Origin: CAYWLI01 sp964519535
GTDB taxonomy: Bacteria; Desulfobacterota; B13-G15; RBG-16-54-18
Length of the DNA: 13,667 nucleotides
NCBI GenBank assembly: GCA_964519535.1
Contig: CAZFIR010000074.1
Location: 1-13,667, forward strand
Direction of reading: 5' to 3'
In this document: piece by piece, positions 1 to 6,687 of the stretch
Layout: every line of letters begins with the position of its first letter
Numbering within the stretch: position 1 is the first letter of the stretch
The notes under the pieces: model-generated
Told to the model about the DNA's origin: nothing
The model's input: only the letters and a program-made list of their open reading frames with translations
Databases searched by the model: none
Position numbers and translations under genes: made by a program

Positions 1-2
1 AT

Positions 3-173
3 GGCAAAGATACGTATACGGATAAGACCAACGGGATTACGTATGCCAGACAGTGGTCTATCCAATCCGATGTACCACAAGAAGATATGTCGACCGTAAA
101 AGTCCAGGTTTCGTGGCAAGGTCCCATGGCAGACCGCTGCATTACCGTAAGCACGGTCATCAGACGGACATGA
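3..173 (+). CDS. Type IV pilus minor pilin, PilV-like, C-terminal fragment
   Basis: An open frame enters from the left edge and ends at TGA 171-173, giving 56 residues with no start in the window. The tail contains YARQWSIQSDVP, then STVKVQVSWQG, and ends ITVSTVIRRT. A Y-x-R-x-W segment, a 'TVxVxVSW' strand and a final 'xVSTxI' strand are characteristic of the C-terminal beta-sheet of PilV-type minor pilins, which are inner-membrane-anchored, processed by prepilin peptidase and help prime type IV pilus assembly. The N-terminal cleavage site and hydrophobic helix that would prove a prepilin lie outside the window. The next ORF starts inside this stop codon (ATGA). A GspI-type or other pseudopilin is the main alternative. 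The family call rests only on the tail. Confidence 0.6.
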   Translation, partial: GKDTYTDKTNGITYARQWSIQSDVPQEDMSTVKVQVSWQGPMADRCITVSTVIRRT

Positions 174-376
174 GGGGAAGAGGGGAGGGTATTGCAGTGG
201 CGAATTTTGTCACTTTCAAGGACAAATTAGGCCATGACCCCTCTTGCGCCACCGTGTTTTTATACATTGATGCATTACTTCCTTGTAAAATCAAGACCTT
301 AGGATGGACAACGACAAAAGAAATGTTGGCATTCAAAATGCAATTAATGAGTAAAGTCCAAATGATAGCGGACTAG
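170..376 (+). CDS. Small unrecognised ORF overlapping the pilin stop codon
   Basis: The ATG at 170-172 overlaps the upstream TGA as ATGA, a usual sign of translational coupling, and reads 68 codons to TAG 374-376. The same frame is open further upstream to an ATG at 53, but that part lies over the pilin gene and is probably out-of-frame shadow. The product is slightly basic and begins MRGRGEGIAVANF. I recognise no domain, signal peptide or membrane helix. In many pilin clusters pilW follows pilV, but this product lacks the prepilin signature (Gly-Phe-Thr-Leu-x-Glu followed by a long hydrophobic helix). It could be a genuine small protein, a decayed remnant, or chance. No clear Shine-Dalgarno precedes the ATG, so coupling would be needed. 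Confidence 0.3.
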   Translation: MRGRGEGIAVANFVTFKDKLGHDPSCATVFLYIDALLPCKIKTLGWTTTKEMLAFKMQLMSKVQMIAD

Positions 377-389
377 CGGGAAAGCAATT

Positions 390-659
390 ATGGGAAACGG
401 AGCGCAAAAATATCGAGTAATCTTCATGGGAGCAGCGGTCAAGGATTTTGGTTTAGTGGACAAGCTGGTGCAGAACCTTCAAAATCACTGTAATCTCTCC
501 TCTCAGGTCGTCACCAAAATGATGCGGTTAGCACCTCTAACGGTAAAAAATGGTGTTGATCGGCAAGAGGCCGAGCGGTACAAGAGGGCCTTGGAGGGCA
601 TGGGCGCCAAGGTTGCGATAGAACCATCGGATGGTACTGGTTTCGTCACAGAGAAGTAG
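390..659 (+). CDS. Small protein resembling the ribosomal L7/L12 C-terminal domain
   Basis: This 89-residue soluble protein has no signal peptide or membrane segment. Its pattern follows the C-terminal domain of ribosomal protein L7/L12: an opening strand YRVIFMGAA, a helical middle, then LAPLTVKNGVDRQEAERY and KRALEGMGAKVAI. In L7/L12 the corresponding end is 'AP..(V/L)K.GV...(D/E)AE..K..LE..GA.V'. The conserved glycine-rich factor-binding helix (GLGLKEAKD) is replaced by CNLSSQVVTKMM, and the L7/L12 N-terminal dimerisation region and hinge are absent, so it is unlikely to be a ribosomal stalk protein. It starts 13 nt after the preceding ORF and ends in a repeat-rich gap. A weak GGGA lies about 8 nt before the ATG. 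A role near type IV pili is only a positional guess. Confidence 0.6.
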   Translation: MGNGAQKYRVIFMGAAVKDFGLVDKLVQNLQNHCNLSSQVVTKMMRLAPLTVKNGVDRQEAERYKRALEGMGAKVAIEPSDGTGFVTEK

Positions 660-693
660 GAAATACGAAAAGAAATTATAGTTTCCCTCCTTC

Positions 694-884
694 TCACCCC
701 CCCTGGAGGGAGCGGGGCAATCAACAGCCCCCTCCCTCCCCCCTTTTTTAAGAGAGGGTTCAACCCCGCACCTTAATTTAGGTTTTATGGAATGCGGGAT
801 CCCCCAAGGGGGGAGGGGGTAAGGGTTCCAGGGATCAAGTGAAAAACCCTTCTAATCTTTATCGCTGAACCCTAGAATCCTGGA
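694..884. repeat. Cluster of G/C-run inverted repeats between convergent genes
   Basis: The 230-nt gap between the L7/L12-like gene and the end of ilvD holds several inverted repeats. CCCTCCCCCCTT at 734-745 is exactly complementary to AAGGGGGGAGGG at 806-817. CCCTC at 734-738 also pairs with GAGGG at 754-758 around a T-run. Further right, TCCAGG at 827-832 pairs with CCTGGA at 879-884, and GGGTTC at 823-828 with GAACCC at 867-872. This style of C-run/G-run and 'TCCAGG..CCCTGGA' sequence resembles the REP-like intergenic repeats of many deltaproteobacterial genomes. The runs also give G-rich tracts on both strands that could form quadruplexes. No coding potential is evident. Confidence 0.5.
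821..851 (-). terminator. ilvD: Possible hairpin terminator downstream of ilvD
   Basis: AAGGGTT at 821-827 is perfectly complementary to AACCCTT at 845-851, giving a 7-bp stem with a 17-nt loop about 40 nt past the ilvD stop. There is no clean U-run on the ilvD side; on the plus side the stem is followed only by CTAATCTTTA. It could act weakly in either direction or simply be part of the surrounding repeat cluster. Confidence 0.25.
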
Positions 885-889
885 CCCCG

Positions 890-2554
890 TTATTTCTTTA
901 CAAAAACGGCGCCAGTGCTGGCAGAGCTGACCATCTGCGCATATCGATACATGTAGCCGGATTTGATCTTCGGTGCGGGACGCCTCCATTGTTTGAGCCG
1001 CCTCTCTATCTCTTCATCCGAAAGGTGCAGCCGCAACTGTTTTGCAGGTATGTCGATCTCGATGATATCCCCATCCTTGATAACGGCGATTGGTCCCCCT
1101 TCGGCAGCCTCCGGGGAGATGTGACCGATGGCAGCACCCCTCGTCCCACCAGAGAATCTCCCGTCGGTGATGAGAGCGACTTCCTTGTCCATCCCGATGC
1201 CAGCGATGGCCGAGGTGGGGGCGAGCATCTCCCTCATACCAGGTCCGCCTTTGGGGCCTTCATACCTGATGACGATTATCTCTCCTTTAGTGATCTTTTT
1301 AGCCATGATAACCTTTAAGGCCTCTTCTTCGGACTCAAAGACACGGGCCGGCCCCTGGTTTTTGAGCATTGTCGAGTCGACGGCCGAGGCCTTGACCACT
1401 GCTCCATCCGGGGCCAGATTGCCAAAGAGGACGACGAGGCCGCCGGTGGGATGATAGGGATTTTTCAACGGCCTGATTACCTCTGGATCGAGAATGGGCG
1501 ATGATTTGATATTCTCTTTCACCTTTTTCCCTGTAACGGTCATGACTTTTGTGTTGATCAATTTCGCCTTGTCCAACTCAGCCATGAGGGCGGGGATTCC
1601 GCCGGCCCGATGGAGATCCTGCAGGTGGTGAGGACCTCCGGGAGAGAGGTTACACAGGTGAGGGGTCTTGCGGCTGATCCGGTTGAAGATCTCCAGGTCT
1701 ATCTTGAGGCCCGCCTCATGGGCGACAGCAGGCAGGTGCAGAGACGTATTGGTTGAACCACCAAAGGCCATATCGACCGTGATGGCGTTGACAAAGGCCT
1801 CCATGGTCAGGATTGCTCGTGGTTTGATCCCGCGTTCGATAAGTTCAACCGCCTTTTTCCCAGCCTCCTTGGCCATGCGTAGCCGGCCGGCATCGACGGC
1901 AGGGATGGTCCCGTTGCCGGGGAGGGCTATGCCCAACGCCTCGGAAAGGCAATTCATGGAGTTGGCCGTGAACATCCCCGCACAAGAACCAGGTCCGGGA
2001 CAGGCAGCACATTCCAACGCCGAGAGGTCATCGGGGGACATCTTTCCTGCCGCAACCTTGCCCACCGCTTCAAAGACCGTGATGACATCCGTTTCCTTCC
2101 CTCCATGCCATCCTGTGAGCATAGGACCGCCGCTCACCAGGATGGCGGGAATGTTTAACCGAGCCATGGCCATCATCATGCCGGGGACGATCTTGTCACA
2201 GTTGGTGATCAAGGCCAGCCCATCAAAAGGGTAGGCCATGGCCATGACCTCTATTGAATCGGCGATGAGCTCTCGGGACCCCAGGGAGTACTTCATCCCT
2301 TCATGCCCCATGGCGATCCCGTCGCAGATCCCGATGGTAGCAAACTCCAAAGGGGTCCCGCCGGCCATCCTGATCCCGTCCTTGACGGCCTGGGTGACCC
2401 GGTGCAGGTGAATATGGCCTGGGATGACCTCATTGGCCGAGTTAGCTACACCGATAAGAGGCCTGCTTAATTCCTCATCGGTGTACCCCATGGCCTTGAA
2501 GAGTGATCGGTGGGGGGCTCGCTCCAGCCCCTTTTTCATGGCATCCGAACGCAT
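890..2554 (-). CDS. ilvD: Dihydroxy-acid dehydratase
   Basis: IlvD dehydrates 2,3-dihydroxy-isovalerate and 2,3-dihydroxy-3-methylvalerate to the 2-oxo acids that precede valine, leucine and isoleucine; it is a cytoplasmic Fe-S enzyme. The 554-residue length is normal. Visible signatures are ERAPHRSLFKAMG near the start, GICDGIAMGHEGM, NCDKIVPGMMM with Cys about residue 119, CPGPGSCAGMFTANSMNCL near 185-200, and C-terminal DGRFSGGTRGAAIGHISPEA. The segment NSANEVIPGHIHL has Gly where [2Fe-2S] family members have Cys (P-C-N), which fits the [4Fe-4S], oxygen-labile, E. coli-like class. The frame stays open to a TTG at 2575, but the ATG at 2554 is preceded by AAGGAGG five bases upstream and gives the family-typical MRSD start, so I chose it. 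It is transcribed alone, convergent with the left-hand genes and divergent from the PilZ gene. Confidence 0.97.
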   Translation of the reverse strand: MRSDAMKKGLERAPHRSLFKAMGYTDEELSRPLIGVANSANEVIPGHIHLHRVTQAVKDGIRMAGGTPLEFATIGICDGIAMGHEGMKYSLGSRELIADSIEVMAMAYPFDGLALITNCDKIVPGMMMAMARLNIPAILVSGGPMLTGWHGGKETDVITVFEAVGKVAAGKMSPDDLSALECAACPGPGSCAGMFTANSMNCLSEALGIALPGNGTIPAVDAGRLRMAKEAGKKAVELIERGIKPRAILTMEAFVNAITVDMAFGGSTNTSLHLPAVAHEAGLKIDLEIFNRISRKTPHLCNLSPGGPHHLQDLHRAGGIPALMAELDKAKLINTKVMTVTGKKVKENIKSSPILDPEVIRPLKNPYHPTGGLVVLFGNLAPDGAVVKASAVDSTMLKNQGPARVFESEEEALKVIMAKKITKGEIIVIRYEGPKGGPGMREMLAPTSAIAGIGMDKEVALITDGRFSGGTRGAAIGHISPEAAEGGPIAVIKDGDIIEIDIPAKQLRLHLSDEEIERRLKQWRRPAPKIKSGYMYRYAQMVSSASTGAVFVKK

Positions 2555-2608
2555 AGCTGCCTCCTTATATGACAAAAGACTCTTGTAGTGTTTGATGATC
2601 CTCTATAA

Positions 2609-2637
2609 TCTGTATAATAAAAAAAGCGGTGGTTCAA
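2609..2637 (-). promoter_or_regulatory. ilvD: Candidate sigma-70 promoter for ilvD
   Basis: On the minus strand TTGAAC (2632-2637) lies 17 nt from TACAGA (2609-2614), about 55 nt upstream of the ilvD ATG; TATACA at 2611-2616 is an overlapping alternative -10. A second candidate further upstream is TTGTCT (2702-2707) with TACCAT (2679-2684), also 17 nt apart. I see no T-box, leader peptide or attenuator in the 262-nt gap to the PilZ gene. Confidence 0.35.
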
Positions 2638-2750
2638 TCCAGCTTGCTCTATGGTTTTCAGCCTCGTTGCGCCGTGTTATGGTAGCAATTTGGGTTTAAA
2701 AAGACAAGGGATAAGGTAGCGAGGGTGGCATCACACAAGGGGTCCAGGTG

Positions 2751-2780
2751 TTGCCTGATCGTAGTTTTTTATGGTATAGT
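2751..2780 (+). promoter_or_regulatory. Candidate sigma-70 promoter for the PilZ gene
   Basis: TTGCCT (2751-2756) is separated by 18 nt from TATAGT (2775-2780). The predicted transcript would start about 50 nt before the PilZ-domain ATG at 2838. No other gene lies between. Confidence 0.45.
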
Positions 2781-2837
2781 TACATTATCTGGATTGAAAC
2801 TGCGTAACAGTAAAGCCATAGTGCGTGGGCAGGGAGA

Positions 2838-3254
2838 ATGGATCAGCATCGTAAGTATAAAAGATTGGCTATTCCTCTCTCTTTAAGAATCAAACTGTCG
2901 AGTGCAGCCAAACAGGGGCACGATGGTATCAAGGTGACATCGAGAAATGTCTCTTTTAATGGCTTCTTAATAGAGACAGAGGTATTCTTAGAAAACGATA
3001 TCCTTTTGCTCCAGAAAGGGGAGCAACCCATCAATCTGGACCCCTTTCTCGTATCGGGTGATAATTTGTTAGAATTTAACATAAAGCTCCCCCCTGATGC
3101 CAGGATAATCATGGCGCAAGGGAAAATTGCCTGGTATCAACTTGACACCAGGAGGTCATCATATTATTTTCAGGCGGGGATCTGCCTAGAAAAGATGTTA
3201 GCTGAAGATGGGAAGCGGTGGATAAATTTCATAAGAGACATGGCTCAAGATTAA
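2838..3254 (+). CDS. Single-domain PilZ protein (c-di-GMP binding)
   Basis: PilZ domains bind cyclic di-GMP and pass the signal to partner proteins by changing their surface. This 138-residue protein has both binding motifs: R5-x-x-x-R9 (RKYKR) at the N-terminus and N37-x-S39-x-x-G42 (NVSFNG) in the first part of the barrel, followed by the expected strands FLIETEVFL, LLEFNIKLPP, GKIAWYQL and FQAGICLE. It has no membrane segment or attached enzymatic domain, so it is probably a cytoplasmic adaptor. The ATG follows GGGAGA with very short spacing, so initiation may be inefficient. It stands alone between divergent ilvD and convergent cimA. Pilin and L7/L12-like genes lie about 2.2 kb to the left, but no shared operon is possible because ilvD intervenes on the other strand. 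Motility or pilus control is a guess. Confidence 0.85.
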   Translation: MDQHRKYKRLAIPLSLRIKLSSAAKQGHDGIKVTSRNVSFNGFLIETEVFLENDILLLQKGEQPINLDPFLVSGDNLLEFNIKLPPDARIIMAQGKIAWYQLDTRRSSYYFQAGICLEKMLAEDGKRWINFIRDMAQD

Positions 3255-3356
3255 AGAAAAAAACGGAAAACTTAAAAAAGAATATTACATTATCCATCCT
3301 AACTTACTGAAATAATTTAATATAAAAAGGGATCAAAATTCTGTGTCTCTGCCGCC

Positions 3357-4934
3357 TCACCTGATTCCCTTCTCTTCCTCTTTGAGTAGTTTGTAGTCTA
3401 TGCTGTCCACCAAGGCCTGCCAGCTGGCCTGAATGATGTTCTCCGACACCCCCACGGTTCCCCAACTGGTCTCCCCATCACACGATTCTATCAATACTCG
3501 CGTGTTGGCACCGGTTCCTTCCTGGGCAGACAGAACTCTGACCTTATAATCGATCAGCCTCACCTCAGCAAGTCCCGGATAAAACTTCTCCAGAGCCTTT
3601 CGGAGGGCGTTATCCAGGGCATTGACCGGCCCATTGCCCTCGGCGGCAGTGTGCTCCACTCGGTCACCCACCTTTACCATGATGGTGGCTTCAGCCAAAG
3701 AAGGGGAATCATCACCTCTCTTTTCCACGATCACACGAAAGCCCAACAAGTCAAAGAACTTCTTGTGACGGCCCACGGCCTTCTTGATGAGGAGCTCAAA
3801 GGACCCTTCGGCCCCCTCGAACTGATACCCTTGGTTTTCCAACTCTTTTAAGGCCGTCACGATCTTTTTGGTCGTCGGATCGCCTTTTTTCAGCATGATG
3901 TTAAACTCCTCTGCCTTGGCAAGGACATTGCTCTCCCCTGAAAGGTCAGAGATAAGAATCCGCTGTGTGTTTCCCACCAATTCAGGCTTGATGTGTTCAT
4001 AGGTCAGGGGGCTTTTGCGGATGGCGCTCACATGCAACCCACCTTTGTGGGCGAAGGCGCTGTCACCCACATATGGTTGATGCTTATTATGGGGCAGATT
4101 GGCCAGCTCGCTCACGAATCTGGACACCTCCTTGAGCTTTTTCAGACGATCATCGGAGAGGCATTGCACGCCCATCTTCAACTGGAGATTGGGGATAAGG
4201 GAGCAAAGGTTTGTATTGCCACACCGCTCTCCATGGCCGTTGATGGTCCCCTGAACCTGAGCGACCCCTTCTTTGACAGCTACCAGAGTATTGGCCACCG
4301 CCAGATCGGAATCATTGTGGACGTGAATCCCCAAGGGGGTTTTGATCAAGTCCTTTACCTCTCTGATAACTTCTGCGAGATCAAAGGGTAAGGTCCCGCC
4401 ATTGGTGTCACAGAGCACGATGCAGTCCGCACCTGCCGCCTCGGCCGTCTTGATGGTCTCCAGGGCATATTCTTTGTTGCCCTTAAACCCATCGAAGAAG
4501 TGCTCGGCATCGAAGATGACTTCGGGCACGTGCTTCTTTACAAACGTGATGGATTGAGCTATAAGTTCTAAGTTTTCTGCCAAAGAAATGTCCATCGCGA
4601 TCAAGGGATGGATATCCCACGACTTGCCGACGATGGTTATTACCTCTGTCTTTGCATCCAGGAGCGCGCGAATATTGGCATCCTTTTCAGGTGAGACCCC
4701 CTTCTTACACGTGCTTCCAAAGGCCACGACCTTTGCGAAGGCAAGGGGGAGTTCTCCAACCTCACGAAAGTACTGGACATCCCTCGGATTGGAACCAGGC
4801 CATCCCCCCTCGATATAGTGAATTCCCAGTTCGTCGAGCTTCTGGGTGATCCTCAGTTTGTCTTCCACGGAGAAGGAAATATCCTCTCCCTGTGTTCCAT
4901 CCCGCAAGGTAGTATCGTATACTTTTACCTTCAT
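3357..4934 (-). CDS. cimA: (R)-citramalate synthase
   Basis: CimA condenses pyruvate with acetyl-CoA to citramalate, the first step of the threonine-independent route to 2-oxobutyrate and isoleucine. The N-terminal TIM barrel opens with the DTTLRDGTQGED motif (residues 7-18) shared with isopropylmalate and homocitrate synthases, and later shows the metal-binding HVHNDSD and the NGHGERCGNTN motif. The GGWPGSNPRD segment and the 525-residue length match the long CimA subgroup rather than LeuA. Residues from roughly 400 onward, with AEGNGPVNALDNALRKAL and VRVLSAQEGTGANTRVLIE, are the LeuA-type allosteric dimer domain, so isoleucine feedback is likely. The ATG shares its A with the final A of the lysC TAA (TAATG), implying translational coupling. 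Geobacter has, as I recall, the same lysC-cimA order. Confidence 0.95.
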   Translation of the reverse strand: MKVKVYDTTLRDGTQGEDISFSVEDKLRITQKLDELGIHYIEGGWPGSNPRDVQYFREVGELPLAFAKVVAFGSTCKKGVSPEKDANIRALLDAKTEVITIVGKSWDIHPLIAMDISLAENLELIAQSITFVKKHVPEVIFDAEHFFDGFKGNKEYALETIKTAEAAGADCIVLCDTNGGTLPFDLAEVIREVKDLIKTPLGIHVHNDSDLAVANTLVAVKEGVAQVQGTINGHGERCGNTNLCSLIPNLQLKMGVQCLSDDRLKKLKEVSRFVSELANLPHNKHQPYVGDSAFAHKGGLHVSAIRKSPLTYEHIKPELVGNTQRILISDLSGESNVLAKAEEFNIMLKKGDPTTKKIVTALKELENQGYQFEGAEGSFELLIKKAVGRHKKFFDLLGFRVIVEKRGDDSPSLAEATIMVKVGDRVEHTAAEGNGPVNALDNALRKALEKFYPGLAEVRLIDYKVRVLSAQEGTGANTRVLIESCDGETSWGTVGVSENIIQASWQALVDSIDYKLLKEEEKGIR

Positions 4935-5422
4935 TAGCCATTCCCCTTGCCCAACTCAAAGGCATCATGAAGCGACCGCACAGCCAGCTCCGTATATTTG
5001 GCATCGATGATACACGAGATCTTGATCTCTGAGGTGCTGATCATCTTGATGTTGATTCCTTCCTGAGCCAAGGTACTGAACATCGTGGAAGCAACCCCGG
5101 AGTGACCCCTCATCCCCACCCCGACCATGGAGACCTTGGCCACCTCGTCCTCAGCAATGACCTCCTTGGCCCCCAATTCCTTCGCCAGGGAGCGGGCTAT
5201 TTCAAGGGCCTTGGGGAAATCACCCTTTGAGATGGTAAAAGCCATATTGGCACATCCCTCCTCCAGGCTGGTGGTCTGGATAATCATGTCCACCAGGATG
5301 TTTCCCTTGCTGATGGCGTCGAAAAATTGGGAGGCGATCCCCGGATGATCAGGCACCCTGGCAATTTCTATCCTTGCCTGATTAACGTCGTAGGTTACCC
5401 CTGCTACCAGTACCCTTTCCAT
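4934..5422 (-). CDS. lysC: Possible internally initiated aspartokinase beta subunit
   Basis: Within lysC an in-frame ATG at 5420-5422 (Met247 of the long product) is preceded by a perfect AGGAGG at 5431-5436 with an 8-nt spacer. Initiation here would give a 162-residue protein holding both ACT domains and no kinase domain. In Bacillus subtilis aspartokinase II and Corynebacterium glutamicum LysC, a beta subunit of about this size is made from an in-frame start at nearly the same residue and assembles with alpha. The alternative is that AGGAGG merely reflects two Glu codons followed by GAT. Protein data would be needed to separate these. Confidence 0.45.
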   Translation of the reverse strand: MERVLVAGVTYDVNQARIEIARVPDHPGIASQFFDAISKGNILVDMIIQTTSLEEGCANMAFTISKGDFPKALEIARSLAKELGAKEVIAEDEVAKVSMVGVGMRGHSGVASTMFSTLAQEGINIKMISTSEIKISCIIDAKYTELAVRSLHDAFELGKGNG

Positions 5423-6160
5423 TTCTACATCCTCCTCAGAGACGATAGTACCTTCTTCGGCATGAAACGACGACCGAACGTGTATGGTTACCCCGTATTT
5501 CTTGGCGAACTCCACCGACCTCGTCTGCAACACCTTGGCGCCAAGACTGGCCATTTCCAGCATCTCCTCGTAACTGATCCGTTTTATCTTCGCCGCATGT
5601 TCACAGATGTTCGGATTGGTGGTAAAAACACCATCCACATCGGTATATATTTCGCAGAGATCCGCCTTGAGGGCGGCAGCGATGGCAACGGCGGTTGTAT
5701 CCGACCCCCCCCTTCCCAATGTCGTGATATTACCTGCTTCGTCCTCACCCTGAAACCCGGCCACCACGACGATGCGACCTTCACGCAACTCGGCAAAAAT
5801 CCTTTCTGCGTCCACACTGGTAATCCTCGCCTTCCCATGAGCACTGTCTGTGCTGATTTTTATCTGGTGCCCAAGATACGATTTCACCGGATATCCCTGG
5901 GACTTCAAGACGATAGCGAGCAGTGCCGAAGAGGCCTGTTCTCCCGTGGCCAGGAGTACATCCAATTCTCTCTCGTCGGGTTCAGGTGTCGCTTCCGTGG
6001 CCAACGTGAGGAGCCTGTCGGTCTCCCCAGCCATGGCCGATACGACGACGACAAGATCGTTCCCGTTCTCCCTGGTCGCGATCACTCGCTGGGCGACGTT
6101 TCGGAACCGCTCCAGGTTGGCCACCGATGTGCCCCCGTACTTCTGTACGATTAAGGCCAT
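4934..6160 (-). CDS. lysC: Aspartate kinase
   Basis: LysC phosphorylates aspartate, opening the pathway to lysine, threonine, methionine and diaminopimelate. The 408-residue protein has the amino acid kinase domain first: KYGGTS at 7-12, VVVSAMAGETDRL, LATGEQASSALLA, GFQG and GRGGSDTTAVAIAAAL, with DVDGVFTTNPN for nucleotide and substrate binding. Two ACT domains follow, starting near residue 265 (VPDHPGIASQFFDAI) and near 342 (KVSMVGVGMRGHSGVASTMF), so allosteric control by lysine and/or threonine is expected. The length and domain plan match the monofunctional alpha/beta aspartokinases of Bacillus and Corynebacterium. A GAGGAGG lies 12 nt upstream of the ATG, rather far, with AAGG directly adjacent. 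The stop overlaps the cimA start; tsaE ends 29 nt upstream. Confidence 0.97.
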   Translation of the reverse strand: MALIVQKYGGTSVANLERFRNVAQRVIATRENGNDLVVVVSAMAGETDRLLTLATEATPEPDERELDVLLATGEQASSALLAIVLKSQGYPVKSYLGHQIKISTDSAHGKARITSVDAERIFAELREGRIVVVAGFQGEDEAGNITTLGRGGSDTTAVAIAAALKADLCEIYTDVDGVFTTNPNICEHAAKIKRISYEEMLEMASLGAKVLQTRSVEFAKKYGVTIHVRSSFHAEEGTIVSEEDVEMERVLVAGVTYDVNQARIEIARVPDHPGIASQFFDAISKGNILVDMIIQTTSLEEGCANMAFTISKGDFPKALEIARSLAKELGAKEVIAEDEVAKVSMVGVGMRGHSGVASTMFSTLAQEGINIKMISTSEIKISCIIDAKYTELAVRSLHDAFELGKGNG

Positions 6161-6189
6161 CCTTGTCTCTATCCTCCTCGAGTGTTGTG

Positions 6190-6687
6190 TTACGCAGAAT
6201 TTTTAGTATATACTTTCCGCGCCAACTCTTCAATCATCTTCTCGTATCGATCACCCTGAGCACGCATCACAATCTCCCTGCGTTCAGCGTCTCGATACCG
6301 TAACGTTATCCAGAGGGATTCGTGGGGTATCGCTCCGGGAACCCTGTCCGCCCATTCGATCACGGCCACTCCTGCCTCGCCGACATATTCTTCATACCCT
6401 ATGTCACGGAGCTCTCTTTCGTCCCTGAGTCGATACAGATCTATGTGAAAGAGGGGGAGGGGACCTTCATATTCATTGACGAGAGTAAAGGATGGGCTGG
6501 CGATCACTTCACTGTCAAATCCCATCCCCTGAGCCAATCCCCTGACCAAGGTAGTCTTGCCAGCCCCCAATTCCCCGGAGAGGGCAATGACATCCCCCCT
6601 GGTCACCATCTCCCCCACTAACGATCCTATTCGCTCAGTCTCCAGCGGGGTGGGAGTGATGATCTCCAATGTCCTGATCGTTGACAT
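6190..6687 (-). CDS. tsaE: tRNA t6A synthesis ATPase TsaE
   Basis: TsaE is the P-loop ATPase that works with TsaB and TsaD to make N6-threonylcarbamoyladenosine at position 37 of ANN-decoding tRNAs. The Walker A motif GELGAGKTT sits near residues 38-46, followed by the family motifs SPSFTLVNEY, HIDLYRL and VIEWADRVP. Length (165 residues) is normal. I chose the ATG at 6687, with AAAGG about 9 nt upstream; a GTG two codons earlier (6693) is a close alternative, with GAGG 9 nt upstream of it. Either start lies inside the 3' end of nnr, overlapping it by 53-59 nt in another frame. TsaB and TsaD are not in the window. The lysC start follows 29 nt after the stop. Confidence 0.95.
   Translation of the reverse strand: MSTIRTLEIITPTPLETERIGSLVGEMVTRGDVIALSGELGAGKTTLVRGLAQGMGFDSEVIASPSFTLVNEYEGPLPLFHIDLYRLRDERELRDIGYEEYVGEAGVAVIEWADRVPGAIPHESLWITLRYRDAERREIVMRAQGDRYEKMIEELARKVYTKNSA

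Noticed and set aside
1..99. ATG at position 1 opening a 32-codon arginine-rich ORF
   Set aside because: It overlaps the PilV-like tail in another frame; the pilin frame has a recognisable family ending while this one is low-complexity and resembles nothing.
1668..2234. 188-codon plus-strand frame
   Set aside because: Antisense shadow of ilvD with no recognisable protein features.
2626..2650. GGTTCAATCC resembling a tRNA T-loop
   Set aside because: Flanking bases do not form the T-stem, and no acceptor, D or anticodon arm can be drawn around it.
3255..3356. A terminator between the convergent PilZ gene and cimA
   Set aside because: The gap is A/T-rich but I find no stem of useful length.
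5327..6154. 275-codon open frame on the plus strand
   Set aside because: It is the antisense shadow of lysC, which has full aspartokinase motifs; the plus-strand translation shows no domain and no plausible start.
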